Made by a program: the position numbers and the translations under genes
Part shown: piece after piece, positions 1 to 9,273 of the stretch
How the letters are laid out: each line of letters begins with the position of its first letter
Position numbering within the stretch: position 1 is the stretch's first letter
DNA from: Fidelibacterota bacterium
GTDB taxonomy: Bacteria; Marinisomatota; Marinisomatia; SCGC-AAA003-L08; TMED6
Direction of reading: 5' to 3'
DNA: 24,929 bases
NCBI GenBank assembly: GCA_014239355.1
Contig: JAAZYZ010000085.1
Span: 1-24,929, forward strand
Notes under the pieces: model-generated
The model's database searches: none
Told to the model about the DNA's origin: nothing
The model's input: only the letters and a program-made list of their open reading frames with translations

Positions 1-7
1 ATAAATA

Positions 8-1192
8 ATGAATGCCTTTTATTTTATTTTTTCTAGATTTAAAAAATTAAAATCTAAAAAAGGTTTTCTATCATTTAATTTTTACTTATCTGTTTGTTTG
101 ATTACATTTAGTTTTATTGCTATTGTTTTGACAGATTCATTAACAGATGGATATAAAAAACAAGTTTTTTCTAAGCTTAGTTCATTAAATCCAAATTTTA
201 AAATTCTTAAAAAGAATACTAATTTTTCATTTAAAGATTATTCTATTATTAAAAATAAATTATCTAGTGATAGTGTAATTTTCTCTCCTTATATAGAAAA
301 AGCTGGTATTCTTATCTCTAATAATAAAATATCGTCTATTTCACAAGAATCATATAAACAGAGAGAAGGGGTTTATATTATTGGTGTTGAGTCAAATTTT
401 TTATATGAAAATCAAATAATTAGTAAATATTTTGAATACAAAAAATCTTCTTTGGATAATAATAGTGTTATTATTGGTAGTTATTTAGCAAAAAAAATTA
501 ATAAATCCATATCTGATGAGATTGATTTACTTTTTTTTGATTCCCATTCTAATAGTTTTATTGCTAAAAAATTTAATATTCAAAACATTTATAACACTCA
601 AACACAAAATGATGAATTTTTAATTTATGTGCCTATGAGCTCATTATCTTCTATTAATGATAGCTTTTATTGTAATGGTTTTATTGGTTATTACATAAAT
701 GGAAAAAATAATTTATTAGAAATAGATGATAGTAGTATTCTGATTCAAAATTGGGATTCAACTAATATTTTAAAATTTTTAAATAGCTTTGATATTCCTA
801 TTAAGCTTTTGATGTGGATTTTAATGTTTTTATCTGTTTATAGTTTATCATCCTTAATCTTTAATTTTTTAATCAACAAGAAAAATGATTTAAAATTATT
901 AAGTATAATGGGTTATTCTGTTAGTTATTTAAGAAATATAATATTAGCAATTAGTTTATATATTACTACTATTTCAGTTGTTGCTGGTATATTAATATCA
1001 TCTTTATTTATTTATATGCAAAACAAATTTCAATTTATAACCCTTCCTTCTGAAAAGATTTTTCAATTATCTGTTCTTCCAGCTTATTTTGATGTTTTGT
1101 ATTTTGTAAAATACTCAATATTTTTATTTTTATTTACTGCTTTTATTTCATTATATGTTTTTAAGAAAAATTTCAAAATAGATTTAAATTGA
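8..1192 (+). CDS. LolC/LolE-type lipoprotein-release ABC permease (first of two)
   Basis: Probable inner-membrane permease of a Lol-type ABC transporter that extracts lipoproteins from the inner membrane for transfer to the outer membrane. The 394-residue protein has the LolC/E layout: one N-terminal membrane helix (about residues 27-43), a large periplasmic MacB-like region (about 45-260), then three C-terminal helices (about 265-290, 308-337 and 362-385) as in the FtsX domain. An in-frame TAA at 2-4 means the gene cannot begin before the ATG at 8. It overlaps the next permease by 4 bases, and the ATPase follows, which supports one transporter. Sequence divergence makes LolC versus LolE impossible to assign. 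A MacB/FtsX-type exporter for another substrate is the main alternative. Confidence 0.8.
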   Translation: MNAFYFIFSRFKKLKSKKGFLSFNFYLSVCLITFSFIAIVLTDSLTDGYKKQVFSKLSSLNPNFKILKKNTNFSFKDYSIIKNKLSSDSVIFSPYIEKAGILISNNKISSISQESYKQREGVYIIGVESNFLYENQIISKYFEYKKSSLDNNSVIIGSYLAKKINKSISDEIDLLFFDSHSNSFIAKKFNIQNIYNTQTQNDEFLIYVPMSSLSSINDSFYCNGFIGYYINGKNNLLEIDDSSILIQNWDSTNILKFLNSFDIPIKLLMWILMFLSVYSLSSLIFNFLINKKNDLKLLSIMGYSVSYLRNIILAISLYITTISVVAGILISSLFIYMQNKFQFITLPSEKIFQLSVLPAYFDVLYFVKYSIFLFLFTAFISLYVFKKNFKIDLN

Positions 1193-2370
1193 TTAGTTAT
1201 TTTTTAAAATATTATATTTATAATTCTAGCACTAATCGATTCAGAAGCTCTTTTGTTCTACCTCTTATTACTATTGTAATTGGTTGTTTTGTAATGAAAA
1301 TATCATTTGCAATCATGGATGGTTTTTCAAATGAGATTGCTAATAGGGTTCATTTTTTTGATACAGAACAATCTATCAAAATTAATAAGAAGATATTTTT
1401 AACAAATAATCAAAATGATTTAGACTCTCTTATTCATTTTTTGATTAAAGAAGATTATTTTTTTAATGCTTATGAAGATAGATTTATGTTTATTGATGAC
1501 AATATTAATAAAGCTAGTGTTAGAGTTTATGGTATTATTAATTTTGATGAATTTAATCCATATTTATATTTAGTAGATCAATATAATAATTTTCATATTG
1601 GTACAGCTGATTGTTATCTTGGTTATAATCAATCAATTAATCTTAATATTGAATCTGGTGAAATAATTAATCTATATTCTATCTTAGATTTCAAAAATCT
1701 AAATTCCTTTCCTTCATCTCAGTTTAATGTTAAAAATGTTATTAAAACTCATATACCTAGGTATGATAATAGTGTATTTATAAAATTTGATTCTATTCTA
1801 TTTAGTAAAAATATTTTTTTAAATATTAATTTGAAAAAAGAAATTGATAAAATTCATTTAGATTTTATTGATAGTAGGTTTGGTGATGGTTTGAGTTATA
1901 ATAAAAGTAGTATTTTATTTACTGATCTTTTCTATGCTATTAATTTTGAAAAACTATTTTATGGATTTTTTGGATTATTTATCATTTTAATTTCTTCTAT
2001 AATGATTATGGGTTTTAATATATCATCAATTATTAGAAACATTTCTTCAGTTGGCTTGTTAGAGTCTATAGGTTTTCAAAAGAAATACATTTCTCTTGCT
2101 TATCTTATTTATAGCCTATTTATATCTGTGTTTGGATTTTTAATTTCAATGTTAATCTTTAAGTTTTTATTATTTATGGATTATAATTATAGTTTAATGG
2201 AATATGTTTTTGATCCTAATATATACTTTAATTTCAGCTTAAGTTTGAATAATAATATTTTGATAAACATATTTTTATTAGATGTTATTTTAGTTTTTTT
2301 ATCGACTATGTATCCTTTGTATAAAATTAGTAAATTAGATATAATTGATTCTATTAAAGGCAGGGTTTAA
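1189..2370 (+). CDS. LolE/LolC-type lipoprotein-release ABC permease (second of two)
   Basis: Second permease subunit, 393 residues, same fold plan as its upstream neighbour: helix near residues 20-45, periplasmic domain to about 250, then three helices (about 258-283, 299-330 and 352-378). The start is a TTG at 1189 inside a 4-base TTGA overlap with the previous stop. The next in-frame ATG would be at residue 36, inside the first helix, and would remove the conserved leading segment, so TTG is preferred. The two permeases share family but differ clearly in sequence, so the transporter is probably a heterodimer like LolC-LolE rather than a LolF homodimer. The order permease-permease-ATPase differs from the Escherichia coli order C-D-E. 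Confidence 0.78.
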   Translation: MISYFLKYYIYNSSTNRFRSSFVLPLITIVIGCFVMKISFAIMDGFSNEIANRVHFFDTEQSIKINKKIFLTNNQNDLDSLIHFLIKEDYFFNAYEDRFMFIDDNINKASVRVYGIINFDEFNPYLYLVDQYNNFHIGTADCYLGYNQSINLNIESGEIINLYSILDFKNLNSFPSSQFNVKNVIKTHIPRYDNSVFIKFDSILFSKNIFLNINLKKEIDKIHLDFIDSRFGDGLSYNKSSILFTDLFYAINFEKLFYGFFGLFIILISSIMIMGFNISSIIRNISSVGLLESIGFQKKYISLAYLIYSLFISVFGFLISMLIFKFLLFMDYNYSLMEYVFDPNIYFNFSLSLNNNILINIFLLDVILVFLSTMYPLYKISKLDIIDSIKGRV

Positions 2371-3030
2371 ATGTTGTTAGATGTAAAAAAAATAAACAAA
2401 TCTTTTAATATAAATAAAAAAGAAATACAAATATTAAATAGTTTATCTTTTTCTATTAATCATAATGAGATTGTATCTCTTTATGGGGCTTCAGGTTCGG
2501 GCAAAAGCACTCTTTTAAATATTATATCTGGATTAATGTCATATGATTCTGGTAGTATTCTATTCAATGGAGAATTAATGGATTCTAGATTTGATTTTAT
2601 TAAATTCAGAAAAAAAGATTTAGGTATTGTTTTTCAAGAAGATCATTTATTAACGGAGTTTACAGCAATTGAAAACATAATGTTGCCAAGCATAATTTCT
2701 GGTAAATCAAGGAAAATAGCATATGATATTGCATGTAATTTATTAGATAAATTTGGTTTGTTATCTATAAAAGATAGTTATTCAAATACACTTTCCGGAG
2801 GAGAAAAACAACGGATATCAATTTTAAGGGCGGTAATCAATAAACCTAAGCTTATTTTAGCTGATGAACCAACAGGTAGTATTGATGAATCTAATAAAGA
2901 GCAAATATTTTCTTTATTTAAAGAAATTGTAAAGGAGTATAATGCGTCTGTATTGATTGCAACCCATGATAATAATGTTTCAAAAATATCAAATAAAATA
3001 CTTAACTTGTCTAAAGGTAAAATAAATTAA
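2371..3030 (+). CDS. lolD: Lol-type ABC transporter ATP-binding subunit
   Basis: ATPase that would power lipoprotein release by the two permeases just upstream. The 219-residue length is typical of LolD and related MacB-group ATPases. Visible motifs are Walker A GASGSGKST (39-47), Q-loop Gln89 in VFQE, ABC signature LSGGE (141-145), Walker B LILADEP (161-167) and the switch histidine His199 in ATHD. The ATG starts directly after the preceding TAA with no spacer, so translation is probably coupled. The assignment to LolD rather than FtsE or MacB rests on the adjacent LolC/E-like permeases. Confidence 0.85.
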   Translation: MLLDVKKINKSFNINKKEIQILNSLSFSINHNEIVSLYGASGSGKSTLLNIISGLMSYDSGSILFNGELMDSRFDFIKFRKKDLGIVFQEDHLLTEFTAIENIMLPSIISGKSRKIAYDIACNLLDKFGLLSIKDSYSNTLSGGEKQRISILRAVINKPKLILADEPTGSIDESNKEQIFSLFKEIVKEYNASVLIATHDNNVSKISNKILNLSKGKIN

Positions 3031-3035
3031 AAAAT

Positions 3036-5507
3036 ATGAACAATAATGAATTTTCAAATAAGCTTCAAAGTATTTTAAGGGATGCAAAAAAACATGCTTT
3101 AAAAATAGGAGATAAGTATGTTGATTTATCACACATGCTTTATGCTATGCTTTCTAAGAAAGATTCTAATGTTTATAAAATATTAGTTTCAATTGGCTGT
3201 GATATAGATTCTTTAAAGAGAGAATTAAAATTAGAGTTTTTTGAAAATAAAAATAATCTATCTGAATATTCTACTTCTCATATACCTTTATCACAAAATT
3301 CTGATTTTATTTTAAGAAAGTCAATTAAAGAAGCAAAAAAATTAGGACATGAAAAAGCTAATGATGCTCATTTGTTTTTAGCTTTAATTAAAAATTCTGA
3401 TAAAAAAATCTTTAATTTATTAACTTCATTTTCTATTGATTATAGTTTAGTACTATCTTTTGTCCCTAAACATAAAAATTTAAAAGATAATCAGAAAAAA
3501 TCATTACATCCTGTCCTTGAATTGTACAGTAGGAATATAACGGAAATGGCTCAAAAAAATATGCTTGATCCCGTTATAGGTAGAGTTGAAGAAATCGATA
3601 GGTTAGCTCAAATATTATCTAGAAGAAAGAAAAATAATCCTGTGTTAATTGGGGAGCCTGGTGTAGGTAAAACAGCAATAGTTGAAGGGTTGGCATTAAG
3701 GATAATTGATAAAAAAGTCCCTAGAAATTTATGGGGCCAGCAAGTTTTTGCTTTAGATTTAGCTGGATTAATAGCAGGTACAAAATATAGAGGCCAGTTT
3801 GAAGAAAGGATCAAATCTTTAATACTAGAATTAGAAGATGCTACTGGTGTTATTATTTTTATTGACGAATTACATACTTTAGTTGGAGCAGGTAGTGCGA
3901 CGGGTTCTATGGATGCAGCTAATTTATTTAAACCTGCATTAGCTAGAGGGGAGATACAAATTATTGGAGCTACTACACTTAATGAATATAGAAAATACAT
4001 AGAAAAAGATGGGGCTTTAGAACGTAGATTTCAAAAGATTACAGTAAATCCGCCAACACAAGAAGATACTATCCTTATTTTAGATGGTATAAAAAGTAAA
4101 TATGAGATGCATCATAAAGTTAAATATTCTAATGAATCAATTAATGCTTGTGTTTCTTTTAGTGAAAGATATATAACCGATAAATTTTTACCTGACAAGG
4201 CTATAGATGTTTTAGATGAGGTTGGTGCAAGAGTTAGTATTAGTAGTGTTAATGCTCCAGAAGAAGTTATAAAAATAGAAAAGCAAATAAAAAGTTTGGT
4301 AAAGAAAAAAGAGAAGGTTATTGCTACTCAACAATTTGAAAAAGCAGCTGATTTCAGAGATAAAGAAAGAAAATTGACTAATAAATTAAATAAAATTCAA
4401 AATGAGTCTCTTAAAAGTAATGGAGATGATTTTATCTCTATTTCTGAGGATGATGTGAAAAATGTTGTTTCTCTAATGACTGGAATTCCATTATCAAGGG
4501 TAGTGGAATCAGAAACTGAACAATTATTAAATATGGAAAAAGAATTAAATAAAAATGTTAAGGGGCAGTATAAAGCGATTAAAAAGCTTTCTGATGCCAT
4601 TTTACGGGCTAGGGCTGGTCTTAAAAACCCTTCTAAGCCAATAGGCTCGTTTATGTTTTTAGGGCCAACAGGCGTTGGTAAGACAGAGTTAGCTAAAGTT
4701 TTGTCAAAATATTTATTCACAAACAATGAATCATTTATTAGAATAGATATGTCTGAGTATATGGAAAGATATAATGTTTCTCGATTATTAGGAGCTCCTC
4801 CAGGATATGTTGGTTATGAAGAAGGTGGGCAATTAACTGAAAAAGTACGTAGATACCCTTATTCTGTAGTTTTATTTGATGAAATTGAAAAAGGTCATCC
4901 TGATGTGTTTAATATTTTACTTCAAATTTTAGATGATGGAAGAATTACTGATAGTTTATCTAGAATAATTGATTTTAGGAATACTATTATAATTATGACA
5001 TCAAATTTAGGTTCAAAAAAATTAAGTTCTTCTGATTTTGGTTTTATGAAGGACGAAGAAAAAGGTAGAAAAGTAGATGTTATGTCTTATGTGAAAAAGT
5101 TTTACAAACCTGAATTCCTTAATCGGATTGATGATATTATTGTTTTTAATTCTTTAGAGAGGGACGATCTTTATGCTATTATTGATTTACAGTTATCAGA
5201 TTTAAGGGATAATTTAAAAAACAAACAAAATACTTTAAGTTTTTATAAATCTGCAAAAGAGTTACTTTTATTAGATACTAAGCATAGAGAGTGGGGCGCA
5301 AGACCATTAAGAAGGAATATTCAGAATTTAATAGAAAATATAATTTCAGAAAAATTTATATCTGGTAAATTTATGGATGAACCAGGAAAAATTACAGTTA
5401 CTGCAAAAAATAATAAATTTATATTTATTCAAAAAATAATCAAAAATAAACCTAAACCTTCGTCAGTAAAATTAAAAAATACTGACAAAAAGTCAGTGCC
5501 TACATAA
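3036..5507 (+). CDS. clpC: ATP-dependent Clp protease ATPase subunit ClpC
   Basis: AAA+ unfoldase that feeds proteins to ClpP. In the 823 residues the order is: Clp N-domain repeats (about 1-150); first AAA+ module with Walker A GEPGVGKT (206-213), Walker B IFIDE (274-278) and the ALERRFQ arginine region (327-333); a short middle domain with a UVR-like coiled coil (about 412-455, QQFEKAADFRDKE); second AAA+ module with Walker A GPTGVGKT (543-550) and Walker B VVLFDE (611-616); and a C-terminal D2-small domain (ARPLRR). The UVR segment and short middle domain indicate ClpC rather than ClpB. FGF at 668-670 lies where ClpC carries its ClpP-docking loop (VGF in Bacillus subtilis). No ctsR, mcsA or mcsB is adjacent. 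It starts 5 bases after lolD with no obvious Shine-Dalgarno sequence. The last ~20 residues are a low-complexity basic tail. Confidence 0.93.
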   Translation: MNNNEFSNKLQSILRDAKKHALKIGDKYVDLSHMLYAMLSKKDSNVYKILVSIGCDIDSLKRELKLEFFENKNNLSEYSTSHIPLSQNSDFILRKSIKEAKKLGHEKANDAHLFLALIKNSDKKIFNLLTSFSIDYSLVLSFVPKHKNLKDNQKKSLHPVLELYSRNITEMAQKNMLDPVIGRVEEIDRLAQILSRRKKNNPVLIGEPGVGKTAIVEGLALRIIDKKVPRNLWGQQVFALDLAGLIAGTKYRGQFEERIKSLILELEDATGVIIFIDELHTLVGAGSATGSMDAANLFKPALARGEIQIIGATTLNEYRKYIEKDGALERRFQKITVNPPTQEDTILILDGIKSKYEMHHKVKYSNESINACVSFSERYITDKFLPDKAIDVLDEVGARVSISSVNAPEEVIKIEKQIKSLVKKKEKVIATQQFEKAADFRDKERKLTNKLNKIQNESLKSNGDDFISISEDDVKNVVSLMTGIPLSRVVESETEQLLNMEKELNKNVKGQYKAIKKLSDAILRARAGLKNPSKPIGSFMFLGPTGVGKTELAKVLSKYLFTNNESFIRIDMSEYMERYNVSRLLGAPPGYVGYEEGGQLTEKVRRYPYSVVLFDEIEKGHPDVFNILLQILDDGRITDSLSRIIDFRNTIIIMTSNLGSKKLSSSDFGFMKDEEKGRKVDVMSYVKKFYKPEFLNRIDDIIVFNSLERDDLYAIIDLQLSDLRDNLKNKQNTLSFYKSAKELLLLDTKHREWGARPLRRNIQNLIENIISEKFISGKFMDEPGKITVTAKNNKFIFIQKIIKNKPKPSSVKLKNTDKKSVPT
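5462..5497 (+). promoter_or_regulatory. Overlapping alternative hairpins at the clpC 3' end
   Basis: Three copies of one 6-base word alternate in orientation: GTCAGT at 5462-5467, ACTGAC at 5481-5486 and GTCAGT at 5492-5497. The middle copy can pair with either the upstream copy (loop 13) or the downstream copy (loop 5), so the two hairpins exclude each other. This layout resembles attenuators, but it lies in the last codons of clpC, where repeated Ser-Val codons explain two of the copies. Function is unproven. Confidence 0.25.
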
Positions 5508-5529
5508 TTGGCATTATATTTGCCCAATT
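5506..5529 (+). promoter_or_regulatory. Sigma-54-like -24/-12 promoter motif, also an inverted repeat
   Basis: TTGGCA at 5508-5513, six bases, then TTGC at 5520-5523 matches the RpoN consensus TTGGCA-N6-TTGC exactly, with GG and GC at the required spacing. Transcription would start near 5535, giving a ~42-base leader before the dnaK ATG. The same bases form an imperfect inverted repeat (AATTGGCA 5506-5513 against TGCCCAATT 5521-5529, loop of 7, one extra C) that overlaps the clpC stop codon, so a weak terminator or an operator is the competing reading. No proper U-tract follows, which argues against a terminator. No CIRCE element was found here. Confidence 0.4.
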
Positions 5530-5576
5530 TCATTTATAAATAAATTTTTAATTAAAAAAAATGGGAAATAATATAA

Positions 5577-7484
5577 ATGGGTAAAATAATTGGTATAGAT
5601 TTAGGTACAACTAATTCATGTGTCTCTGTTATGGAGGCGGGTAATCCTACTGTTATTCAAAGCGAAGAGGGTAGTAGAACGATTCCATCGGTTGTCGCTT
5701 TTACAAAAGATGATGACAAGAATGATATTTTAGTGGGGCAAGCCGCAAAAAGGCAGGCAGTTACAAATCCAGAAAATACAATTTATTCTGCTAAGCGATT
5801 AATTGGTAGGGTGTTTAGTGAAGTTTCTAAAGAATCAAAGGATTTAGCATACAAAATCAAAAAAGGTAAAAATAGTGAAGTAGTTATTTCATCCAGGGGT
5901 AAAGACTATGCATTACCTCAGATAAGCGCAATGATATTACAAAAGATAAAAAAGACAGCTGAATCTTATATTGGAGAAGAAATTAAAGATGCTGTAATCA
6001 CAGTTCCGGCATACTTTAATGATAGTCAAAGGCAGGCTACTAAAGATGCTGGTGAAATAGCTGGTTTTAATGTTAAAAGAATTATTAATGAACCAACTGC
6101 TGCAGCTTTGGCATATGGTCTTGATAATAAAAAGGATGAAAAAATAGCTGTATTTGATTTAGGTGGAGGTACTTTTGATATTTCTATCTTAGAAATTGGG
6201 GATGGAGTCTTTGAAGTTAAATCAACTAATGGAGACACAACTCTTGGTGGCGATGATTTTGATCAATCAATTGTAGATTATTTAATTAAAGAATTTAATA
6301 AAGAGCAAGGTATTGATTTAAGTAATGATCCAATGGCTATACAAAGATTAAAAGAGGCAGCAGAAAAAGCTAAATGTGAATTATCTTCAACTAAAGAAAC
6401 AGAAATTAATTTACCATATATAACAGCTGATTCATCAGGACCAAAACATTTTGTGATGCCTATTACAAGATCAAAGTTTGAACAATTAATAAACATTTTT
6501 ATTAAAAAACTTGAAAAACCATGTATCCAAGCAATAAAGGATGCGGGTTTAAGTGCTGAAGATATTAATGAGGTAATCTTAGTAGGTGGTTCTACTCGTG
6601 TTCCTATTGTTCAAGAGACGGTTAAAAATATATTTAATAAAGAGCCTAATAAAGGTGTTAACCCTGATGAAGTTGTTTCAATTGGAGCTGCTATACAGGG
6701 TGGTGTTTTATCTGGGGATGTAGAAGATGTATTACTTTTAGATGTAACTCCATTGTCTCTTGGGATTGAAACTCTTGGAAGTGTTTGTACAAAACTTATT
6801 GAAAGTAATACTACAATTCCTTCAAAAAAGAGTCAAGTTTTTTCAACTGCAGCTGATAATCAACCTTCAGTTGAAATTCATATTCTTCAAGGAGAGAGAG
6901 AAATGGCTGCTGATAATAAAACATTAGGTAGATTCCATTTAGATGGTATTCCTCCATCTCCAAGAGGGACACCTCAAATTGAGGTAACTTTTGATATAGA
7001 TGCTAATGGAATTTTAAATGTATCTGCCAAAGATAAGGCGACATCTAAAGAACAATCCATCAGGATAGAAGCTTCTAGTGGGTTGACTGATGAAGATATA
7101 GAGAAAATGAAAAGAGATGCAGAAGAACACGCTAAAGAAGACAAAGAAAAAAGAGAAGAAATTGATTTACGAAACAATGCAGATCAAATAATTTATCAAA
7201 CAGAAAAGTCATTAGATGAATCTGGTGATAAAATTGATCCTACATTAAAAGACAAGACAATAAAAATGATTGATGATATTAAGGCAGCCAAAGAAGCTAA
7301 TGATATGAAAAAGCTTAAAGAGGCTATTGATGCACTTAATCAAGAATGGGCAAAGATGTCCCAAGAAATGTACTCTCAAGCTTCTAAGGAAGGGTCAGAT
7401 TCAAAGGATAGTTCAAGTAAATCTAATAACAAAAAAGATGATAATATTGAAGATGCAGATTTTGAAGTTGTTGATGAAAAATAA
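5577..7484 (+). CDS. dnaK: Molecular chaperone DnaK (Hsp70)
   Basis: Cytoplasmic Hsp70 chaperone of 635 residues, the usual bacterial length. The N-terminal ATPase domain opens with [13 protein letters not shown] (6-18) and carries the phosphate-2 loop FDLGGGTFD and the adenosine motif [10 protein letters not shown]. The linker [12 protein letters not shown] leads into the substrate-binding domain, followed by the helical lid and a Ser/Asn/Asp/Lys-rich tail ending [10 protein letters not shown], close to the usual DnaK C-terminus. grpE and dnaJ are not adjacent; clpC is the upstream neighbour across a 69-base gap holding a possible sigma-54 site. The Shine-Dalgarno signal is weak (GGGA ten bases upstream). 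A strong terminator follows, so dnaK ends its transcription unit. Confidence 0.97.
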   Translation: MGKIIGIDLGTTNSCVSVMEAGNPTVIQSEEGSRTIPSVVAFTKDDDKNDILVGQAAKRQAVTNPENTIYSAKRLIGRVFSEVSKESKDLAYKIKKGKNSEVVISSRGKDYALPQISAMILQKIKKTAESYIGEEIKDAVITVPAYFNDSQRQATKDAGEIAGFNVKRIINEPTAAALAYGLDNKKDEKIAVFDLGGGTFDISILEIGDGVFEVKSTNGDTTLGGDDFDQSIVDYLIKEFNKEQGIDLSNDPMAIQRLKEAAEKAKCELSSTKETEINLPYITADSSGPKHFVMPITRSKFEQLINIFIKKLEKPCIQAIKDAGLSAEDINEVILVGGSTRVPIVQETVKNIFNKEPNKGVNPDEVVSIGAAIQGGVLSGDVEDVLLLDVTPLSLGIETLGSVCTKLIESNTTIPSKKSQVFSTAADNQPSVEIHILQGEREMAADNKTLGRFHLDGIPPSPRGTPQIEVTFDIDANGILNVSAKDKATSKEQSIRIEASSGLTDEDIEKMKRDAEEHAKEDKEKREEIDLRNNADQIIYQTEKSLDESGDKIDPTLKDKTIKMIDDIKAAKEANDMKKLKEAIDALNQEWAKMSQEMYSQASKEGSDSKDSSSKSNNKKDDNIEDADFEVVDEK

Positions 7485-7517
7485 ATTAATTCAAAGGATA
7501 GGTTAAATCGCATCTTG

Positions 7518-7554
7518 AAAAAAGGTTATTTATTAATAAATAGCCTTTTTTTTT
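7518..7554 (+). terminator. Rho-independent terminator after dnaK
   Basis: GGTTATTTA (7524-7532), loop TTAA, TAAATAGCC (7537-7545): a 9-bp stem with one G-T wobble, extended by six A residues pairing with the T-tract. Nine T residues follow at 7546-7554. It lies 33 bases after the dnaK stop and is the clearest intrinsic terminator in the window. The rest of the gap to 7618 holds no convincing gene; a TATATT at 7607-7612 could be a -10 for the next gene, but no matching -35 was found. Confidence 0.88.
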
Positions 7555-7618
7555 ATATCTAGATTTAATATTATATTTAGTGTATGTTTTTTAGTAATAA
7601 TCTCGATATATTTATTCT

Positions 7619-8182
7619 ATGTATAAAAGTATAATATTGTTTATTAAGTCATTTTTATTATTTTTTAGTTTTTTAATAGCTAATTATAATCATGGTAGTA
7701 TAAGTAATGATAATCAAGCTTATTATGACTCTTTGTATCAAGAATCAATATCTTATATTAAAAATAATCAAGTAGAGCAATCTATTCTATTTCTTTCAGA
7801 AATAATTTCAAAGCAACGTACTTACCAAAAAGAAGATGATATTTTAATAATGAATGCACGTTATGAATTAGGACAGATTTATTTATCAAGATTAAATGAT
7901 TATGATAAAGCGGTTATTCATTTTAATCATATTTTTAATAATGTATATATTGGTTATGAATCAGAAGCTGTGTATCCAACTATGAAAAGTTTATCTGAAT
8001 TAAAACAAAAATCTCTTTTTATGCTAGGTTATGTGTACCATAACCATATTGGAAATTTCACTATTGCTCAAAATTACTACTCTACTTTTTTAAATAAATT
8101 TCCAAAAAATGAACTATCTTCTAGCGTTGAATATGAATTGGATTTGATTAAAACAGCAATTAAAAATTTTAAAGATAAATAA
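7619..8182 (+). CDS. Exported TPR-like (BamD/YbgF-style) protein
   Basis: Unnamed protein of 187 residues. A hydrophobic N-terminus (about 1-22) with a leading lysine reads as a signal peptide or anchor, so the rest should be periplasmic. The body is helical with tetratricopeptide-like spacing: a repeat around residues 30-50, one around 77-105 (ARYELGQIYL then DYDKAVIHF) and one around 128-160 (SLFMLGYVYH then NFTIAQNYY and FLNKFPKN), resembling BamD or YbgF repeats that bind envelope partners. No lipobox cysteine is seen. No Shine-Dalgarno precedes the ATG, and the gene opens a new unit after the dnaK terminator. efp follows 9 bases later. The specific function is unknown. Confidence 0.65.
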   Translation: MYKSIILFIKSFLLFFSFLIANYNHGSISNDNQAYYDSLYQESISYIKNNQVEQSILFLSEIISKQRTYQKEDDILIMNARYELGQIYLSRLNDYDKAVIHFNHIFNNVYIGYESEAVYPTMKSLSELKQKSLFMLGYVYHNHIGNFTIAQNYYSTFLNKFPKNELSSSVEYELDLIKTAIKNFKDK

Positions 8183-8191
8183 GGATAAACG

Positions 8192-8752
8192 ATGCCTTCT
8201 ACTACAGATTTTAAAAATGGATTGATTTTAAGGATGAAACATAATTTATGGAAAATCATTGATTTTCAACATGTAAAACCTGGAAAAGGTGCTGCTTTTG
8301 TAAGAAGTAAGTTAAAAAATATTCAGACTGGTCAAGTAATTGATAATACTTTTAGATCTGGTGAAAAAGTAGAAATAGTCAGGGTAGAGTCTCATTCTTA
8401 TAATTTTTCTTATTCTGATGGTGATGATTATTATTTTATGCATAATGAAACATATGAACAAATCTCTATTCAAAAAGATAAACTTTCCGATATAATTAAT
8501 TTTCTTATTGAAAATACATCTGTTGATATTTTATTTGATGGCCAGATTCCTCTAGAGGTTAGAATTCCTCAGCATATGAATTTTGTTGTTTCAAAAACAG
8601 AACAAGGAGATAGGGGTAATACTGCTACAGGTGCGACTAAACCTGCTGAGTTAGAAACAGGTTTAATTATTCAGGTGCCATTATTTATTAAGGAAGGTGA
8701 AAAGATAAGAATAGACACTAAAGAAAAAAAATATATAGAACGGACTAAATAG
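8192..8752 (+). CDS. efp: Elongation factor P
   Basis: Translation factor that helps ribosomes through proline-rich stretches. The 186-residue protein has the three-domain EF-P length. The tip loop VKPGKGAAF carries Lys32, the position modified by lysylation in EpmA-type organisms; PGKG keeps the lysine and so excludes the arginine-rhamnosylated class. The C-terminal signature with GDRGNTATGATKPAELETG is intact. Shine-Dalgarno AAGGA at 8181-8185 overlaps the stop of the upstream gene, six bases before the ATG. The downstream accB-accC pair is a common companion of efp in bacteria. No epmA or epmB is visible here. Confidence 0.95.
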   Translation: MPSTTDFKNGLILRMKHNLWKIIDFQHVKPGKGAAFVRSKLKNIQTGQVIDNTFRSGEKVEIVRVESHSYNFSYSDGDDYYFMHNETYEQISIQKDKLSDIINFLIENTSVDILFDGQIPLEVRIPQHMNFVVSKTEQGDRGNTATGATKPAELETGLIIQVPLFIKEGEKIRIDTKEKKYIERTK

Positions 8753-8760
8753 TTAAAATT

Positions 8761-9273
8761 ATGTTAAAAAATAAAATTAAAAATTTAATTGATTTAATTG
8801 AGGGTACAGAAATTGAGGAAATAGAAGTTTCTTCATTTTGGGGCGCACAAAAAGTTAGGTTAAGTAAAGATAAAAAAATAGTTGTTCCACCTTCTATTGC
8901 TCCAGACCCTGATATTCAAAAAAAAGAAGAACTCTCTATACCCAAGGAAACTGATTCATTAAATTCTAAAATAGAAGATACTAATGAAATAAAAACTGAA
9001 GAAATAGCAGAGACCGTTATTCAAGATTCAAATACATATGAAGTTAAAGCACCTCTTGTTGGAACATATTATTCTTCTCCTAAACCTTCTGACCCTTCAT
9101 TTATTAATGTGGGTGATAAGGTAAAAAAAGGAGATACTATATGTATTATAGAGGCGATGAAAATTTTTAATGAGATTGAATCTGATGTTTCTGGTATAGT
9201 AACTGAGATATGTCTTGAAAATGGAAATCCAGTTGAGTTTGATCAGAGCATTATCAAAGTTTCTTTAGATTAA
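8761..9273 (+). CDS. accB: Biotin carboxyl carrier protein of acetyl-CoA carboxylase
   Basis: Carries biotin between the carboxylase and transferase halves of acetyl-CoA carboxylase, the first step of fatty-acid synthesis. 170 residues: a short N-terminal dimerising segment (ends ...FWGAQKVRLSK), a Pro/Glu/Thr-rich linker (about 43-95), then the biotinyl domain with KAPLVGTYYSSPKPSDPSF and the motif EAMKIFNEI, where Lys134 is the biotinylated residue. The stop codon shares one base with the ATG of accC (TAATG), so the two proteins are probably made in step. The accA and accD transferase genes are not in this window. Confidence 0.94.
   Translation: MLKNKIKNLIDLIEGTEIEEIEVSSFWGAQKVRLSKDKKIVVPPSIAPDPDIQKKEELSIPKETDSLNSKIEDTNEIKTEEIAETVIQDSNTYEVKAPLVGTYYSSPKPSDPSFINVGDKVKKGDTICIIEAMKIFNEIESDVSGIVTEICLENGNPVEFDQSIIKVSLD

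Noticed and set aside
3608..4000. 130-residue open frame on the minus strand inside clpC
   Set aside because: It lies wholly opposite the conserved first AAA+ module of clpC, has no ribosome site and matches no family; it is a shadow of the real gene.
5508..5576. CIRCE (HrcA) operator or sigma-32-like promoter before dnaK
   Set aside because: No TTAGCACTC/GAGTGCTAA words and no clear heat-shock -35/-10 pair could be found in the gap.
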